A stretch of DNA of 64,000 nucleotides from Chrysemys picta bellii (GCF_011386835.1 NC_088796.1:83225468-83289467); one strand, 5' to 3'. Positions 22,645 to 33,469 are shown, counted from the stretch's first letter. The notes: generated from the sequence alone by a model not told the origin. Numbers and translations: made by a program.

Positions 22645-23408
22645 CAGTAACTCCTCATTTAACGTTGTCCCACTTAATGTTTCAATGTTATGTCCATGCT
22701 CAATAGGGAACATGCTTGTTTAAAGTTGTGCAATGCTCCCTTATAATGTCATTTGGCTACCTGCTTGTAAGATTCTGAGGAATAGCAGTGACTTTACAAG
22801 GGAGCATTGCACAAGTTCTGCTTCTCCGCCTCCTCCCCCTCCCTCCCAGCGCTTCCCCCACCACCAAACAGGTGTTTGGCGGTGCTTACGACTTTCTGGG
22901 AGGGAGGGGCAGGAGTGGCACTTCCCCACTCCTGTCCCTCCCTCCCGAAAGTCCTAAGCGCCGCCAAACAGCAGTTCGGCGGCGCTTAGGACTTTGGGGG
23001 GGGGGGGAGGGATGTGGCATGCTCCGGAGAGGAGGTGGAGTGGGGGTGGGAAGAGGTGGGCCTAGAGTGGAGCTAGGACAGGAAGAGGCGAGCCTGGAGC
23101 ATTCCCGGCAAAATCCGAGCTTGTTTCTCTGAGGAAGCTGCCGCTGCTACTGCAAAGGTGCTTCCTAGCGTCCTTGCTTGCAGTGGGCTGTGCCTGTGTG
23201 GGGTAACCCAGGGGCACTTCCCAACCACAGTACAGTACTGTACAGTATACAGTATAATGTCTTTTGTCTGCCCCCCAAAAATTTCCTTGGAACCTAACTC
23301 CCCGCATTTACATTAAATCTTATGGGACAATTGGATTCGTTTAACATTGTTTCACTTAAAGCTGCATTTTTCAGGAACATAACTACAACGTTAAGTGTGG
23401 AGTTACTG
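22645..23408. mobile_element. Tc1/mariner-like non-autonomous element, 764 bp
   Basis: Terminal inverted repeats CAGTAACTCCTCATTTAACG and CGTTAAGTGTGGAGTTACTG are flanked by TA on both sides (22643-22644 and 23409-23410), the mariner target duplication. The interior is GC-rich (22820-23190) with inverted copies of 'ggcggtgcttacgacttt' / 'aaagtcctaagcgccgcc', a G12 tract and 'acagtactgtacagtatac' near 23235. Several overlapping frames of 60-114 codons are products of the GC-rich core; no transposase is present. Confidence 0.85.
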
Positions 23409-23572
23409 TAGTGTTATTACCTTATCTAGCAATGCAAATAGGATATTTCATAAGTTTAAGGAACAGCTATGCATATTGGTAATAGTTTTACTAATACATA
23501 AAGTGTGTATGGAAACTTGAAGCAACCTGTACCCAGTGATCAGGTTGCATGAGTGAAAGTGAATGTAGGGCC

Positions 23573-23720
23573 TTGTCTACTCTAGGAGGATTTTTCCAAG
23601 AGAGTTATACTGGTATAGCTATGCTCGTAAAACCCTTTAGCATGGACACAGTTATAGTAGTCTAAAAGTGCTTATACCAATGTAGTTTATGCCAGTACTT
23701 GCAATCAAGAAAAAAAGCAA
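23573..23720 (+). mobile_element. Diverged MITE fragment
   Basis: The left end GGGCCTTGTCTACTCTAG resembles the GGCTTGTCTACAC termini. Inside are 'tatactggtatagctatg' and 'gtgcttataccaatgtag', a body I recall from a turtle MITE. The right end is not seen. Confidence 0.5.
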
Positions 23721-25399
23721 ACAGCAATACTCTTCTTGCCCTGCTCCACTCCTCTTATCACTTTTCCAGCTATAATACTCCTCTTTCACTCCTGCAGTGT
23801 GTAAACTGGTCCATCTTACACTTATTTATACCAGCATCCCAACCTGTAACTTGTACAACCACCATTTAAGTCATCTCTGAATTTAGCCTCCTCAAGCCCT
23901 CCCGATTATGAAGAGAGAGATGCTCTTCCAATCAGGGAACAGAAAATTTATGATGCGACTTAGGTTACCAATCAGTTTGAATTTCAAAATGCGTGTACCA
24001 TAAATAATTACAGGCAACATGCTGTTAATAAGCTATCAGAGGGTGGGGGAAATTAAGAACTATATGTTTATACCACATTTACTAATAATTAATAAATTTG
24101 AAGAAATCACAATCTGTTCATGAATATTGTGAGCAGAAAAGGAGGTTATATTAGTTGAGTGAATTATTTGCTGTGAATTATTTACTTATCTCTAAAAACT
24201 GATTTGATGTGGAGGTCACAGATGGCTAATATGCAGCACCAGCATATACTTGAACAGTCATTTTTCTAACCCTGACAACACTTTTATCAAAGGAGAAATC
24301 AAAGGTACTCTCTTTGTAATCTTGTTTGTGTGCTTCATTGTATTATACCAGTATAATCTTTTTGATTATTTCCCTAGGAGTTCTGTACAGAAACACCCAG
24401 GAGAGGCATATTAAAGGAGGTTAAACATTCTGAGATATCCATCAGCTACACCAAGAAGCTAAAAAGAACAAGGAAATAAAAAATGACTTTCCAGCATAAA
24501 TGAAGGGTTCACTGTGGCGAAACAATCATCATTTCATTTCTATAGCAATACAGGGCTATCTCCCATGCACTGGATCTGTTATAAATAAAATTGTCTCCCC
24601 CACTCCCCACTTACAAAGCAGCTTAAACAGTGTGACCACTGAACATTAATATGCAAGAACATAGAGAGCTACCTAATAATTACACACATAGTGAAATAGG
24701 CGGCATGTCTAGTGAATAACAAATACTAGCAGCGCTATTACCATTGGAGCTGGAATGGCACATGTGCAACACTGAATGTTGTTTTTATGACTGGAATTTG
24801 TTTTATGATGGGATCTGCGGTCTTCACGAAGGTGCCTTTAACTGTCCAAAAGATACTGAGAAATTACAAATGTAGAAGGAGTGTTAAGAAAAAGAGAACA
24901 TCATTTCTGATTGCATTGTAAGTTTTGTCAAGGTTACTGTTTGTCTTGCCACTTTACATTGTTGTTCATGGCAGTATCACTCAGAGCCAGCTTGCTTATG
25001 GTAGGTATGATGTGACACTAAATAACAGATGTCAGAGTAGCTTTCAGTCTAAGCCCCAAATTCCCTGTGTGAACAGTGATGATAACCCTGTTTAGAAACA
25101 ATATTCTAAACTATATGTCCCCTGGCCAAAGGATAAGACTTGACAAATGTTCTTTCCTATATGAGTGGGAGTACAAGTGCAGGGAGGGAAAGACAGAAAC
25201 AATAAAATAATTCTATTAACAAAAGCCATAACCATAGTAGCTGCTCAAGAGTTACAAATTTGATGACTGCCCAGCAAAGTAAATTAATTATAACACAACC
25301 AATTAGACAAGACAAATAGATATCTGGACACCTAGTTACCTCTAAAATGAATGTGTTACCCCTTCTTCTTAATCTGTCCCAACTTGTATTTAGCTCAAA
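23721..25399. other. No gene recognised
   Basis: AT-rich sequence without supported features. Confidence 0.4.
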
Positions 25400-25404
25400 T
25401 ACCC

Positions 25405-25558
25405 CGCTTCCTTCCCCAGACCTGAAGAAGAGCTCTGTGTAGCTCGAAACTTGTACCTTTCACAAAACAGAAGTTGGTCCAATAAAAGGGATCTCATCTA
25501 CCTTGTCTCTCTACATTGATAAACGCAGTATTGTTGTAGCCACGTCTCCCCAACACAC
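25405..25558 (+). repeat. Fold-back repeat with hammerhead-like core
   Basis: CTGAAGA (25422-25428), a hairpin with a GAGCT/AGCTC stem, and GAAA (25446-25449) are followed by 'acagaagttggtccaataaa' and 'accttgtctctct'. After 'acattgataaac' comes 'gcagtattgttgtagccacg', which is the tail of the same family in reverse (compare 15812-15830). CTGANGA-stem-GAAA is the arrangement of the hammerhead ribozyme core, but there is one extra A before stem II and no clear stem I. Confidence 0.5.
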
Positions 25559-25849
25559 TGATAAATAGCATTTACAATAAAATACACATAGTCTTGAGCC
25601 AAAGCACCTACATTTCTTAACTGAGTATTGATGCCAGGCAATTACACTGGTAATGGAGGTATCATCAGACATTGACACCACTTTAAACACACAAGGGTGT
25701 TTACTTTTCCTATATGGTGTATAGTCTTCAAATTATTTCTTTCTGGTCTGAAAAAAGCCTTTTCCAAGCAATCAAAATACTTCAAGTCTTTTTATGCTGG
25801 GCTGAAGACGTAGGATAAAAAGGTATAAGGGATGTAACATTCTTGCTTC

Positions 25850-26000
25850 AGGGCATAAGCAAATTACTAATTCTCTGCCAACAGGAAAAAATTCCCCTGT
25901 TATTCTACTGCAGCACCTTGTGCTGGCTACTGCCGCAGGTGGAACTTGTGAGTAGGTGGATCACTGGCCTTATCCACTATGGCAATTCCTATGTTCCTAT
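25850..26000 (+). mobile_element. CR1-type 3' end
   Basis: 'ggatcactggccttatccac' and 'tatggcaattcctatgttcc' followed by 'tatgg' match the conserved 3' end of CR1 LINEs, ending in the short (ATTCCTATG)-like terminal repeats. It is 5'-truncated. Confidence 0.7.
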
Positions 26001-26059
26001 GGAAAACCCTGCAGTTCATGTAGCACGCCGTTGTAAAGTTTGTATATTGTATTTCTTCC

Positions 26060-26270
26060 TACAGCAGCTGTTTTTCTGTGTTCTTCTTTTACTATTCACT
26101 TTGTATTACAGCAGCACTTAGAAACTCTGTCAGGGACCAGTAACCCCTTTGTGCTAGGTGCTGCACAAACATAGAGTTGTAGACAGACCCTACCCCAAAC
26201 AGCTCACAACCTAAGTATAAGATGAGAGAAAAACAGGCACAGGAGAGCACAAGGAAACAATAAGATGATA
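26060..26270 (+). repeat. Dispersed repeat, same family as 4478-4640
   Basis: 'cagggaccagtaaccccttt', 'gtgctaggtgctgcacaaac' and 'cagaccctaccccaaacagc' are homologous to the 4.5-kb copy; this copy extends further 3'. Confidence 0.6.
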
Positions 26271-27305
26271 CTGGTCAGCATTATAGGCTGTGGTTTCAGC
26301 CACTAACTGACTAACCATTGTCAAGTAGGTATAAACAGCAAAGGAAAGTTTTGAGGATGGATTTGAAGGAAGACAGAGGTGACTTAGTGGACATTTTTGA
26401 AGGGCAACATGGGGGAGAGCATGATGGTGCTTGTTTGAAAGTTTAGAGTGTTTCCCTCGGCCTGTAACATACAAGAAACAAACAATGAACAGTAATGATG
26501 CCAAAATAAAGTGGCATGGCCTCTGAAGCAAATGCCACCTGAAGGCATGCAATGGATTAAATTTAACCTGAACACACACTCTGGAATCTTATTTTGCTGT
26601 GCTCCCAGGAATGACTTGCTTTTAGACTACTTTTATGTCACAGCTTCTAAATGCCAGTCATATGTATGCGCTGCCAGTCAGCCTGTCCATGTGCCTCTAG
26701 GTTTCTGTTTGTGAAATTGCCTTAGGCTGTGTGCTGCTCACTGAATGCGAGTTCAGCTGTGTGTTAAGTAAACTCCTTTCAGGCATGTAAACGATCTGTT
26801 ATTCTGCTCTGCATTCTTAAAATGGCTTCTCTCTAAATATAAACTGGATTTAATGATAGCTCAACCAGCAGCAATTATGATTTTGCATTTCATTATATTC
26901 AGCATTTATGAAAAGCCTCTGATCATTATCTATACACTTGTATGGCAGGCTCTGAAATGTAAAAGTATTGTGTCTGAATGCAGTCATCCAGGTTTTTGAT
27001 TTCTGAATGAGTGTCACTCTCTAGATTCCATCTCCTGCTTTCACAAGGAGGCCTGATTAGCTACATAAATCTCTCTTATTCAGATGGAGATATTGCTTGA
27101 ATTTTTCAACGCCACCAATAAAAACTTTGACACAGGACTAGTTTCATAGTGTGATACACAGGGAAATAGCTACAGAGCACCATTAACACTGGTGGGCTCT
27201 TCACAGGTTAGTCAGTCAAGTAGAATACAGTGAAAGTGCCCTTTGTTGCACCTTTCCTGTTAATAATCTTCCATGGCACTTTGTTGTGCTGCCATCATTG
27301 TAGAT
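26271..27305. other. No gene recognised
   Basis: Minus-strand frames at 26211-26579 partly cover the dispersed repeat and are not supported as genes. Confidence 0.4.
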
Positions 27306-27425
27306 CAGTGGTTTTCAACCTCTGGCCCTGGGGCTTCCGCAGATTATGTCTAAGAGGGCGACAAAAGGTGACTATGACAATAAAGTTTCAGATCCCAGAA
27401 AAGGAATTCTATTTTTCTGATTAAT
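27306..27425. mobile_element. hAT element left-end fragment
   Basis: CAGTGGTTTTCAACCTCTGG is a hAT (Charlie-like) terminus like that at 8436. No matching right end was found downstream. Confidence 0.55.
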
Positions 27426-27485
27426 CAAAAGTATGTGAATACCCCCACCTACAGGTCAATACCCAGAAGTGTTGTCATTACCTTA

Positions 27486-27768
27486 GGCAGGTCTTCACTA
27501 CGGGGGGGGCCGATTTAAGATACGCAAATTCAGCTACGCAAATAGCGTAGCTGAATTCGACGTATCAGAGCTGACTTACCCCACTGTGAGGACGGCGGCA
27601 AAATCGACCTCCGCGGCTCCCCGTCGACGGTGCTTACTCCTACCTCCGCTGGTGGAGTAAGCGCATCGATTCGGGGATCGATTGTCGCGTCCTGACGAGA
27701 CGCGATAATTCGATCCCCGAGAGATCGATTTCTACCCACCGATTCAGGCGGGTAGTGTAGACCTAGCC
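27486..27768. mobile_element. Harbinger-like MITE, 283 bp, CpG-rich
   Basis: Ends GGCAGGTCTTCACTAC and GTAGTGTAGACCTAGCC are flanked by TTA (27483-27485 and 27769-27771). Internal palindromes include 'cagctacgcaaatagcgtag' and 'gattcggggatcgattgtcg' with its mirror. It is unusually rich in surviving CpG (many cgat/gacg), which implies youth or an unmethylated state. Non-coding. Confidence 0.88.
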
Positions 27769-27923
27769 TTAGAAGCCCACAGCTTAACACCCTTTCTCAT
27801 GATGCATCAAATGCCATGCCAAGCATGTGCAACATTTATAGTTTAATTCTGTTCAGTCAGTTTTCAGTCTAAGACTTGACTTACTGGGAGGCTGGACAGT
27901 AAAGGGTGGTTCCATTTTTGATA

Positions 27924-28502
27924 GGTCTAGGTTGGCAAGTGGAAGCTTTTCAGGAACCTCAGGAGGAATTCTGGGAAGACTGGAAACTCCAGGTGCTATG
28001 CAGCCTCTCTATTTCACCTCTGTCTGCTGAAGGTACAATCTATTATGTTTCTAGTATTTGCACTTCTGGTAGATTAAAAGTGTTACTGCTATCCAAAAGC
28101 CCTTTGGCAGCAGTGACTCATGAATTCAATTAATAAAAATGCCATGCTTGAGAAAGGTGGTTTTCTCATTTTTGATGTCTGTTTTCCTGGAGCACGTGAC
28201 TACAACCTCTGAGAGCACAGAGGACAGCTGGCCATTGTCAGTGCATCAAATACTATTTGAAGATAAAGGGAATCAATAGCCCATTTGAGTAAGAAAAATA
28301 TATCTTATCATTGCTGTCACCTGCCAATTTTAACAGCAAATTCTGATGTTAACACTTTAAAATCTGTCCTGCTGGTGAAAGAGACATGCATGTTTGTTTC
28401 ACTAAAATTAGATTACCAACAGCCTACACTCTTTAGAGAAAGAGAAAAATGACGGTGATCAGGAAACTACTGCAATCATTTCCCATGGGGGTCAGTTTGT
28501 GA
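27924..28502. repeat. Left arm of a split inverted duplication
   Basis: Two blocks, 27924-27970 and 28434-28502, are found as near-perfect reverse complements at 30378-30430 and 30294-30362, in collinear inverted order. The left copy has 463 bp between the blocks; the right copy has only about 15 bp. The blocks carry no coding signal. Confidence 0.8.
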
Positions 28503-28821
28503 GGGGAGGAATGAGGGAGGAAGGTGACGGTATTCTACCAAGCTCCACTCACAAGATGTCACTCACAGTATATTATATAGATTTTATTAATATGATCTTC
28601 CTCATTTCTTATGTGATGAGCAATGAAATAATTTACATCTTAAACATCAACATCGTCATCACTAGGCATCTGAGTTAGCTTTCACTGAGGTGAACGGGAC
28701 TGCTCACACTTCTCTGAATTGTTGTTTCAGGTTCTGCAAAGGCAGGCAGATGTCACTGCATTGGCTACACTGTGCTCATACTTTCAAATCTCTCTCAGCA
28801 ACCAAAACAGCTAGAGGCTTA

Positions 28822-29118
28822 GGACTTGTCTACATGGGTAAGTTGGTTTGATACGATGGGGGGGGGGGGGGAGGCATTAGCCTAAACTGCCTAGAGCTCA
28901 CATACAATTATTATTATTTTATATTTATCTGGCATTTTATCTCACTTCAAATAATCCACTTTGAAAGTGAAATAACTCCAGAATGAGTTACATCTGAGTA
29001 AGGTTTGTGTGGAGGCATCCATATTTCAAATTACATATTCTGCTTCTGGCCATCCTCCCACTGCTTTCCTTATGGTAGAAAAACATTCCTGAAAAAACTT
29101 CCCCAGGTGGACAAGGCC
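28822..29118. mobile_element. Harbinger-like MITE, 297 bp
   Basis: Ends GGACTTGTCTACATGGG and CCCCAGGTGGACAAGGCC are inverted repeats; flanks are TTA and TGA. A G14 tract lies at about 28858-28871. Confidence 0.65.
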
Positions 29119-29392
29119 TGACTTTCTTTCTTCTTCTTTTAAATTAAAGTTAAAGTTGTGGACAATGAGAAGTCAACAGCAAAGAGGTGCCTGTATCCCA
29201 TATCAGGTGAATCTGGTATTTTCTGAATCCATTCGAATGGGTGAGTGCACTCACACATGCGCACGCTGTCTCAGAGAAAGTGCCGAGTGAACACAGCAGA
29301 GTCTGACTTTTCCTGGGTCCAATCACAAGGATTGCCTTCTGAATCGCCATTAACCCTGCAGATTTGGGTTTCAGGAACGTGAGCCTCTAAGT

Positions 29393-29586
29393 CAGTGGTG
29401 AGCAACCTGCGGCCCGTCAGGGTAACCCGCTGGCAGGCCGCCAGACAGTTTGTTTACATTTGCACAGCCGCCTGCAGTTTGCCATTCCCAGCCAATGGCA
29501 GCTGGGGGTGGCCATGCAAATGTAAACAAGCTGTCCCACTGCCCACCAGAGGATTACTCTGACAGGCCGCAGGTTGCCCACCACTG
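29393..29586. mobile_element. hAT-type MITE, 194 bp
   Basis: Ends CAGTGGTGAGCAACCTGCGG and CCGCAGGTTGCCCACCACTG are flanked by a perfect 8-bp duplication CTCTAAGT (29385-29392 and 29587-29594). The inner palindrome ('gtttacatttgca' and 'tgcaaatgtaaac') makes most of it fold back. Confidence 0.95.
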
Positions 29587-29594
29587 CTCTAAGT

Positions 29595-30293
29595 GGTACC
29601 CCAAAACTTCCAGAGACTGCCCCATATATCTTTGTTAATTTTGTTGGGGGAGAAGATCAAGTTGGTTTGATCAACCTCCTATTAACTTCTGAGGATAGGC
29701 TGACCCCTCTAAAGATAGCTTCCTAATTTGCTCACTTAGTCTTTTGGGACTATACTGTCTCTGCTGCTTAGCAAAGCAGTAATTGTACTGACAGGGGAGA
29801 GGGCATAGAGAATGTGTCCCCTCTTTTGATGCTATTTACCTTCCTCCCCCTCCCCAGAAAAATGACAAACTCCTTTCCCCTCCCCACCCCACACTCTCAC
29901 ACCTTATCCCCAGCAAAAAGAGGCAGAAGAAGAGCTGGAGACTTCAAAAAGTTCACAAGGGCCTTGCTTTTCCAATTTAATTAATGTGGAAGGTTCTCAA
30001 CTACTGGGTGGCAAGTGTCAGTATAAACCATAAGAGACATACAGTATCACTTCCTGGCCATTCTGAAGATCTTAAGTATATTAAATCTGATGCATGGGTT
30101 ACCAAATTATCCCCTCTCTTATGTCATTTTAGGTTGAATTAATGGTCCTAGTTAAGTATTTGTAATGGGATTTTCCTGGCTCCTCAGCTTGCCTATTTAA
30201 AGTGGCAATTTAAAGTCTAAATTATGGAATAGCTTTATTATTTTCTTTGACTTCCTTGGTTCTTTATTTTACTTTTGATCTTCTGCTAAGTTT
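29595..30293. other. No gene recognised
   Basis: A strong-looking plus-strand 3' splice site (pyrimidine tract then CCCCAG at about 29862) has no partner donor nearby. Nothing else is supported. Confidence 0.35.
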
Positions 30294-30430
30294 CACAAAC
30301 TGACCCCCATGGGAAATGATTGCCGTAGTTTCCTGATCACCATAATTTTTCTCTTTCTCTAAATACCTATGCAGACAAATTCCTCCTGGGGCTCCTGAAA
30401 AGCTTCCACTTGCCAACCTAGGCCTAGACC
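30294..30430. repeat. Right arm of the split inverted duplication
   Basis: It is the reverse complement of blocks at 28434-28502 and 27924-27970, with a few mismatches and a small 'ggccta' duplication near 30418-30425. See the left arm. Confidence 0.8.
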
Positions 30431-30734
30431 AAGACTTTTTTCCTGCTAATGCAGGTTTATGATAGAATGTTCCTAGGAATCAACAGTGTGATCTGACACT
30501 ACCTCAAACTATAGCTCTGAAACAGTTCTACTTGCAGTGTAGGTATGCAAGTGGTAACCTACTCTCAGTTTCTGTTTAGCAAGCAAGGGTTTCCTTCATT
30601 GTATGTTCAGTTTTGATTAGCCTTGGGGAAACTATGTTCATGTCTAGAAGAGACACATGAGAATGCTAGCTGAATGAGAAAGAAAATATTGACATAAGCC
30701 TGGTGGCTTGTAGCAGTAAGAAGTTAAGGAGTTC

Positions 30735-31015
30735 TCTACTCCTATCTGTTGGCGAACAGGGGGAAGAACCTGCTCGCCTGCTTTGTCTGCATAAGGTATT
30801 TACCTGGAATATCAGATGGATGGAAGCTTCAGAGAGGAAGAAGCTCTCTTTCTCCATCTATTGGCTAACAGGGAGAAGTATGGCTAATAGAGCTTGACTT
30901 GCCTAAGCTTTCTACCCAGAATTTCTCCAGTGACACTGTACAGTAATAGTGATTCCGCGACTCAGAGTTGGTTCATTGGGTGGTGGAAGAGGACTCCTAT
31001 CTTTTGGCAAGGACT
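30735..31015. repeat. Decayed tandem repeat, about 113-138 bp period
   Basis: CTCCTATCTGTTGGCGAACA (30739), CTCCATCTATTGGCTAACAG (30852) and CTCCTATCTTTTGGCAAGGA (30990) mark three diverged copies. Intervening parts share 'gcttgacttgcc'-like and 'ggaat(a)tc'-like pieces. Confidence 0.4.
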
Positions 31016-31406
31016 TGGTATACTGCTGGTTCCCTTCCTCTTGTGTTGTTGAGAAATGGGTCTTTGCAGAGGACAGCAGCAGAGCTGATTGAACTCTGGT
31101 GAGACTCCATCTATGCAACTACTAGATAAAGCAGTAACTGCTATAACTGGGTCCAATGGTGGAGCCTCGGGAGTGGATGCAGGCCTGCCTTGACACCAAG
31201 CTGCCAGAGGAGGGTTAGTTGTTTGGGACAAGGAAGTGATGTGCCAAAGGGACATCTACCTGTAGCACATTCACATCAGTGGGAGGGGAACAGAGTTAAA
31301 GGACTGGTGCCAAAGTTACCATGGCAGAGTGTTTTATTTAGCATTGATATGGACATATCCTTGGTGTGTTTTCCTGGCTGATACAGTGTTCTCTCGTCCC
31401 CTAATA

Positions 31407-32459
31407 TAGGGTTACCATACGTCCTCCTTTTCCCGGACATGTCCGGCTTTTTGGCACTCAAACCCCCGTCCGGGGGGAATTGACAAAAAGCCGAACATGT
31501 CCGGGAAAATGGCGGCTCTGCTCCTCCCCTGACTCTTCGGCTCTGTTTAAGAGCCGAGCTGCCCGAGCGCTATGGGCTTCAGGCAGCCCCCTTGCCTCCG
31601 GACCCCAGCCGCTGGCCGGGCACTTCCCCTCCCAGGCTCCGGCAGTGCAGGGTCCGGAGGCATGGGGGCTGCCCGAAGCCGGTAGCGCTGGGGCAGCTCG
31701 GCTCTTAAACAGAACTGAAGAGTCAGGGGAGGAGCAGAGCCTCCAGCCGTGGCGGCTCTGCTCCTCCCCGACTCTTCGGCTCTGTTTCAGAGCTGAGCGC
31801 TATGGGCTTTGGGCAGCCCCCATACCTCCGGACCCTGCGCCGCCGGAGCCCGGGAGGGGAAGTGCCCGGCCGGGGGCGCAGGGTCCGGAGGCATGGGGGC
31901 TGCCCGAAGCTGGTAGTGCTCGGGCAGCCCGGCTCTTAAACAGAGCCGAAGAGTCAGCGGAGGAGCAGAGCCTCCGCGGCTCTGCTCCTCCTCTGACTCT
32001 TCGGCTCTGTTTACGAGCCGGGGTGCCCGAGCGCTACCGGCTTCGGGCAGCCCCCATGCCTCCGGACCCTGCGCCGCCGGAGCCCGGGAGGGGAAGTGCC
32101 TGGCTGGGGGTGCAGGGTCTGGAGGCAAGGGGGCTGCCTGAAGCCCAAGCGCTACCGGCTTCACGGTTTGCCGGGCAGCCTCCAGACCCTGCGCCCCCAG
32201 CTGGGCGCTTCCCCTCCCAGGCTTCAGCTGCGCTGGGGAAGCGCCAGCCGGGGGCGCAGGATCTGGGGGCTGCCCGGCAAACCGTGAAGCCGGTAGCGCT
32301 CGGGCAGCCCTTTCCCCGTGGCTGGGATTGGGAGGGGGGAGGGGGCGGAGATAGGGTGGGAAAGGGGTGGAGCTGGGGCGGGGCTGGAGGTGGGGAAATG
32401 GGCGGGGCCGGGGCCCGTGGAGGGTCCTCTTTTTTTATTTATTAGATATGATAACCCTA
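31407..32459. mobile_element. GC-rich palindromic element, probably hAT-derived, 1053 bp
   Basis: Ends TAGGGTTACCATA and TATGATAACCCTA are inverted repeats like those of the 125-bp MITE at 12335. They are flanked by CCTAATA (31400-31406 and 32460-32466), 7 of an expected 8 bp. The inside is about three tandem palindromes of roughly 235 bp, each a forward arm ('ggctctgctcctcc...gactcttcggctctgttt') followed by its reverse complement. The 321-codon plus frame (31480-32445) and the 125-codon minus frame are consequences of this GC-rich palindromic composition, not genes. Confidence 0.85.
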
Positions 32460-32608
32460 CCTAATAATTTTTTCTCATTTCATACAGAGACTTAGAGCTT
32501 GTGAGTGAGGAAGTTATTACTTATTAATACCACCCAGGGAAGTATTTAATGAGCTCAGAAATTCTGGGCAGGGGTTCAAGCCAGTGGTGTTTGTCAGCTA
32601 GGGGTCCC

Positions 32609-33289
32609 TGTAGCAGCGTGGAGACTCACCAGCACGGCGCCTCCTGCTGGTTGTCTTGGGAATTAGCTCTTCAGCCTTGGAGCGCCCTCTGCTGGCCGAT
32701 GTCTTGCCTGCCTCAGGCCCCATGTCCCATCGGACCCCGGTGCCCCTTTCCTCAGGGTTCTGCCCCCAGCAGTACCCCCTTACTCTGGGTACCCCCTCCC
32801 AGGGTTTCCCCTCCCAGGGGAACCCCTGACCCTCTAAACCCACCTTGTCTCAGTGGCTACTGCCAGTCATCATCTGTCCCCCACTCACTGGGGGCAGACT
32901 GCAGTCTGTAATGGCCACTCATCATTGGCAAGGGGTTAGGACCAGCTGCCTCTGCCTATTCCCAGGCTGCACCTCTGTAGCCCCAATACCTTTGTAGGCC
33001 TTCACCAAGGCCTGCAGCCTGGGGGTTTATCAGGCTGGAGCTCCCCAGCTTCTCTTGCCCTTCCCCAGCACTGCTCTACTTCAGATACCTTGCTCTCAGG
33101 CAGCTAGCCCTTCCCACTCCAGGGCTAGAGTGAGATTGTCTGCCTGCTGGCCCTGCAGCTCTTTTATAGGGCCTAGCCTGGCCCTGATTGGCTGCCTCCA
33201 AGCCTTTTCCTAGTGACTCCCCAAAGCAGTCCTTTCCCAGGGTTGTTTTAACCCCTTCAGAGCCGAAGCGGGGTGACCACCCCGCTACA
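32609..33289 (-). mobile_element. Solo LTR, 681 bp
   Basis: It starts TGTAGCAGCG and ends CCCGCTACA (imperfect inverted ends, TG...CA) and is flanked by a perfect 5-bp duplication GTCCC (32604-32608 and 33290-33294). On the minus strand it carries CCTATAAAAG (33170-33161), a TATA box about 120 nt from the LTR start, and a CCAATCAGG box upstream of it (near 33190). That supports the minus orientation. GC-rich, no internal retroviral sequence. Confidence 0.87.
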
Positions 33290-33469
33290 GTCCCTCATAA
33301 AGCTATTTGAACACAGCCCTTGTTGAGGCTGAAAACACCTGGCTTAACAGAAGACCTTGCAAAAGAGATATAAAGCTGGGGGGGGGGGGAGGAACACAGT
33401 CCCAGTGTAGCTGGGCACTAGTCTTCAGCCAAGTGGTAAGAGTCTCATTCACTTCAACAGGAGCAGGTT

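Noticed and set aside
22733..23307. Several overlapping 60-114 codon frames
   Set aside because: All lie in the GC-rich core of the mariner-like element on both strands.
29830..29865. Strong pyrimidine tract plus CAG resembling a 3' splice site
   Set aside because: No donor within a reasonable distance downstream and no open, protein-like frame.
31480..32445. 321-codon plus-strand open frame
   Set aside because: It lies wholly inside the GC-rich tandem-palindrome element. Similar Ala/Pro/Gly/Arg-rich frames occur on the opposite strand, and there are no domains.
31407..33289. Possible CpG island promoter
   Set aside because: The GC-rich signal is fully explained by the palindromic element and the adjacent solo LTR.
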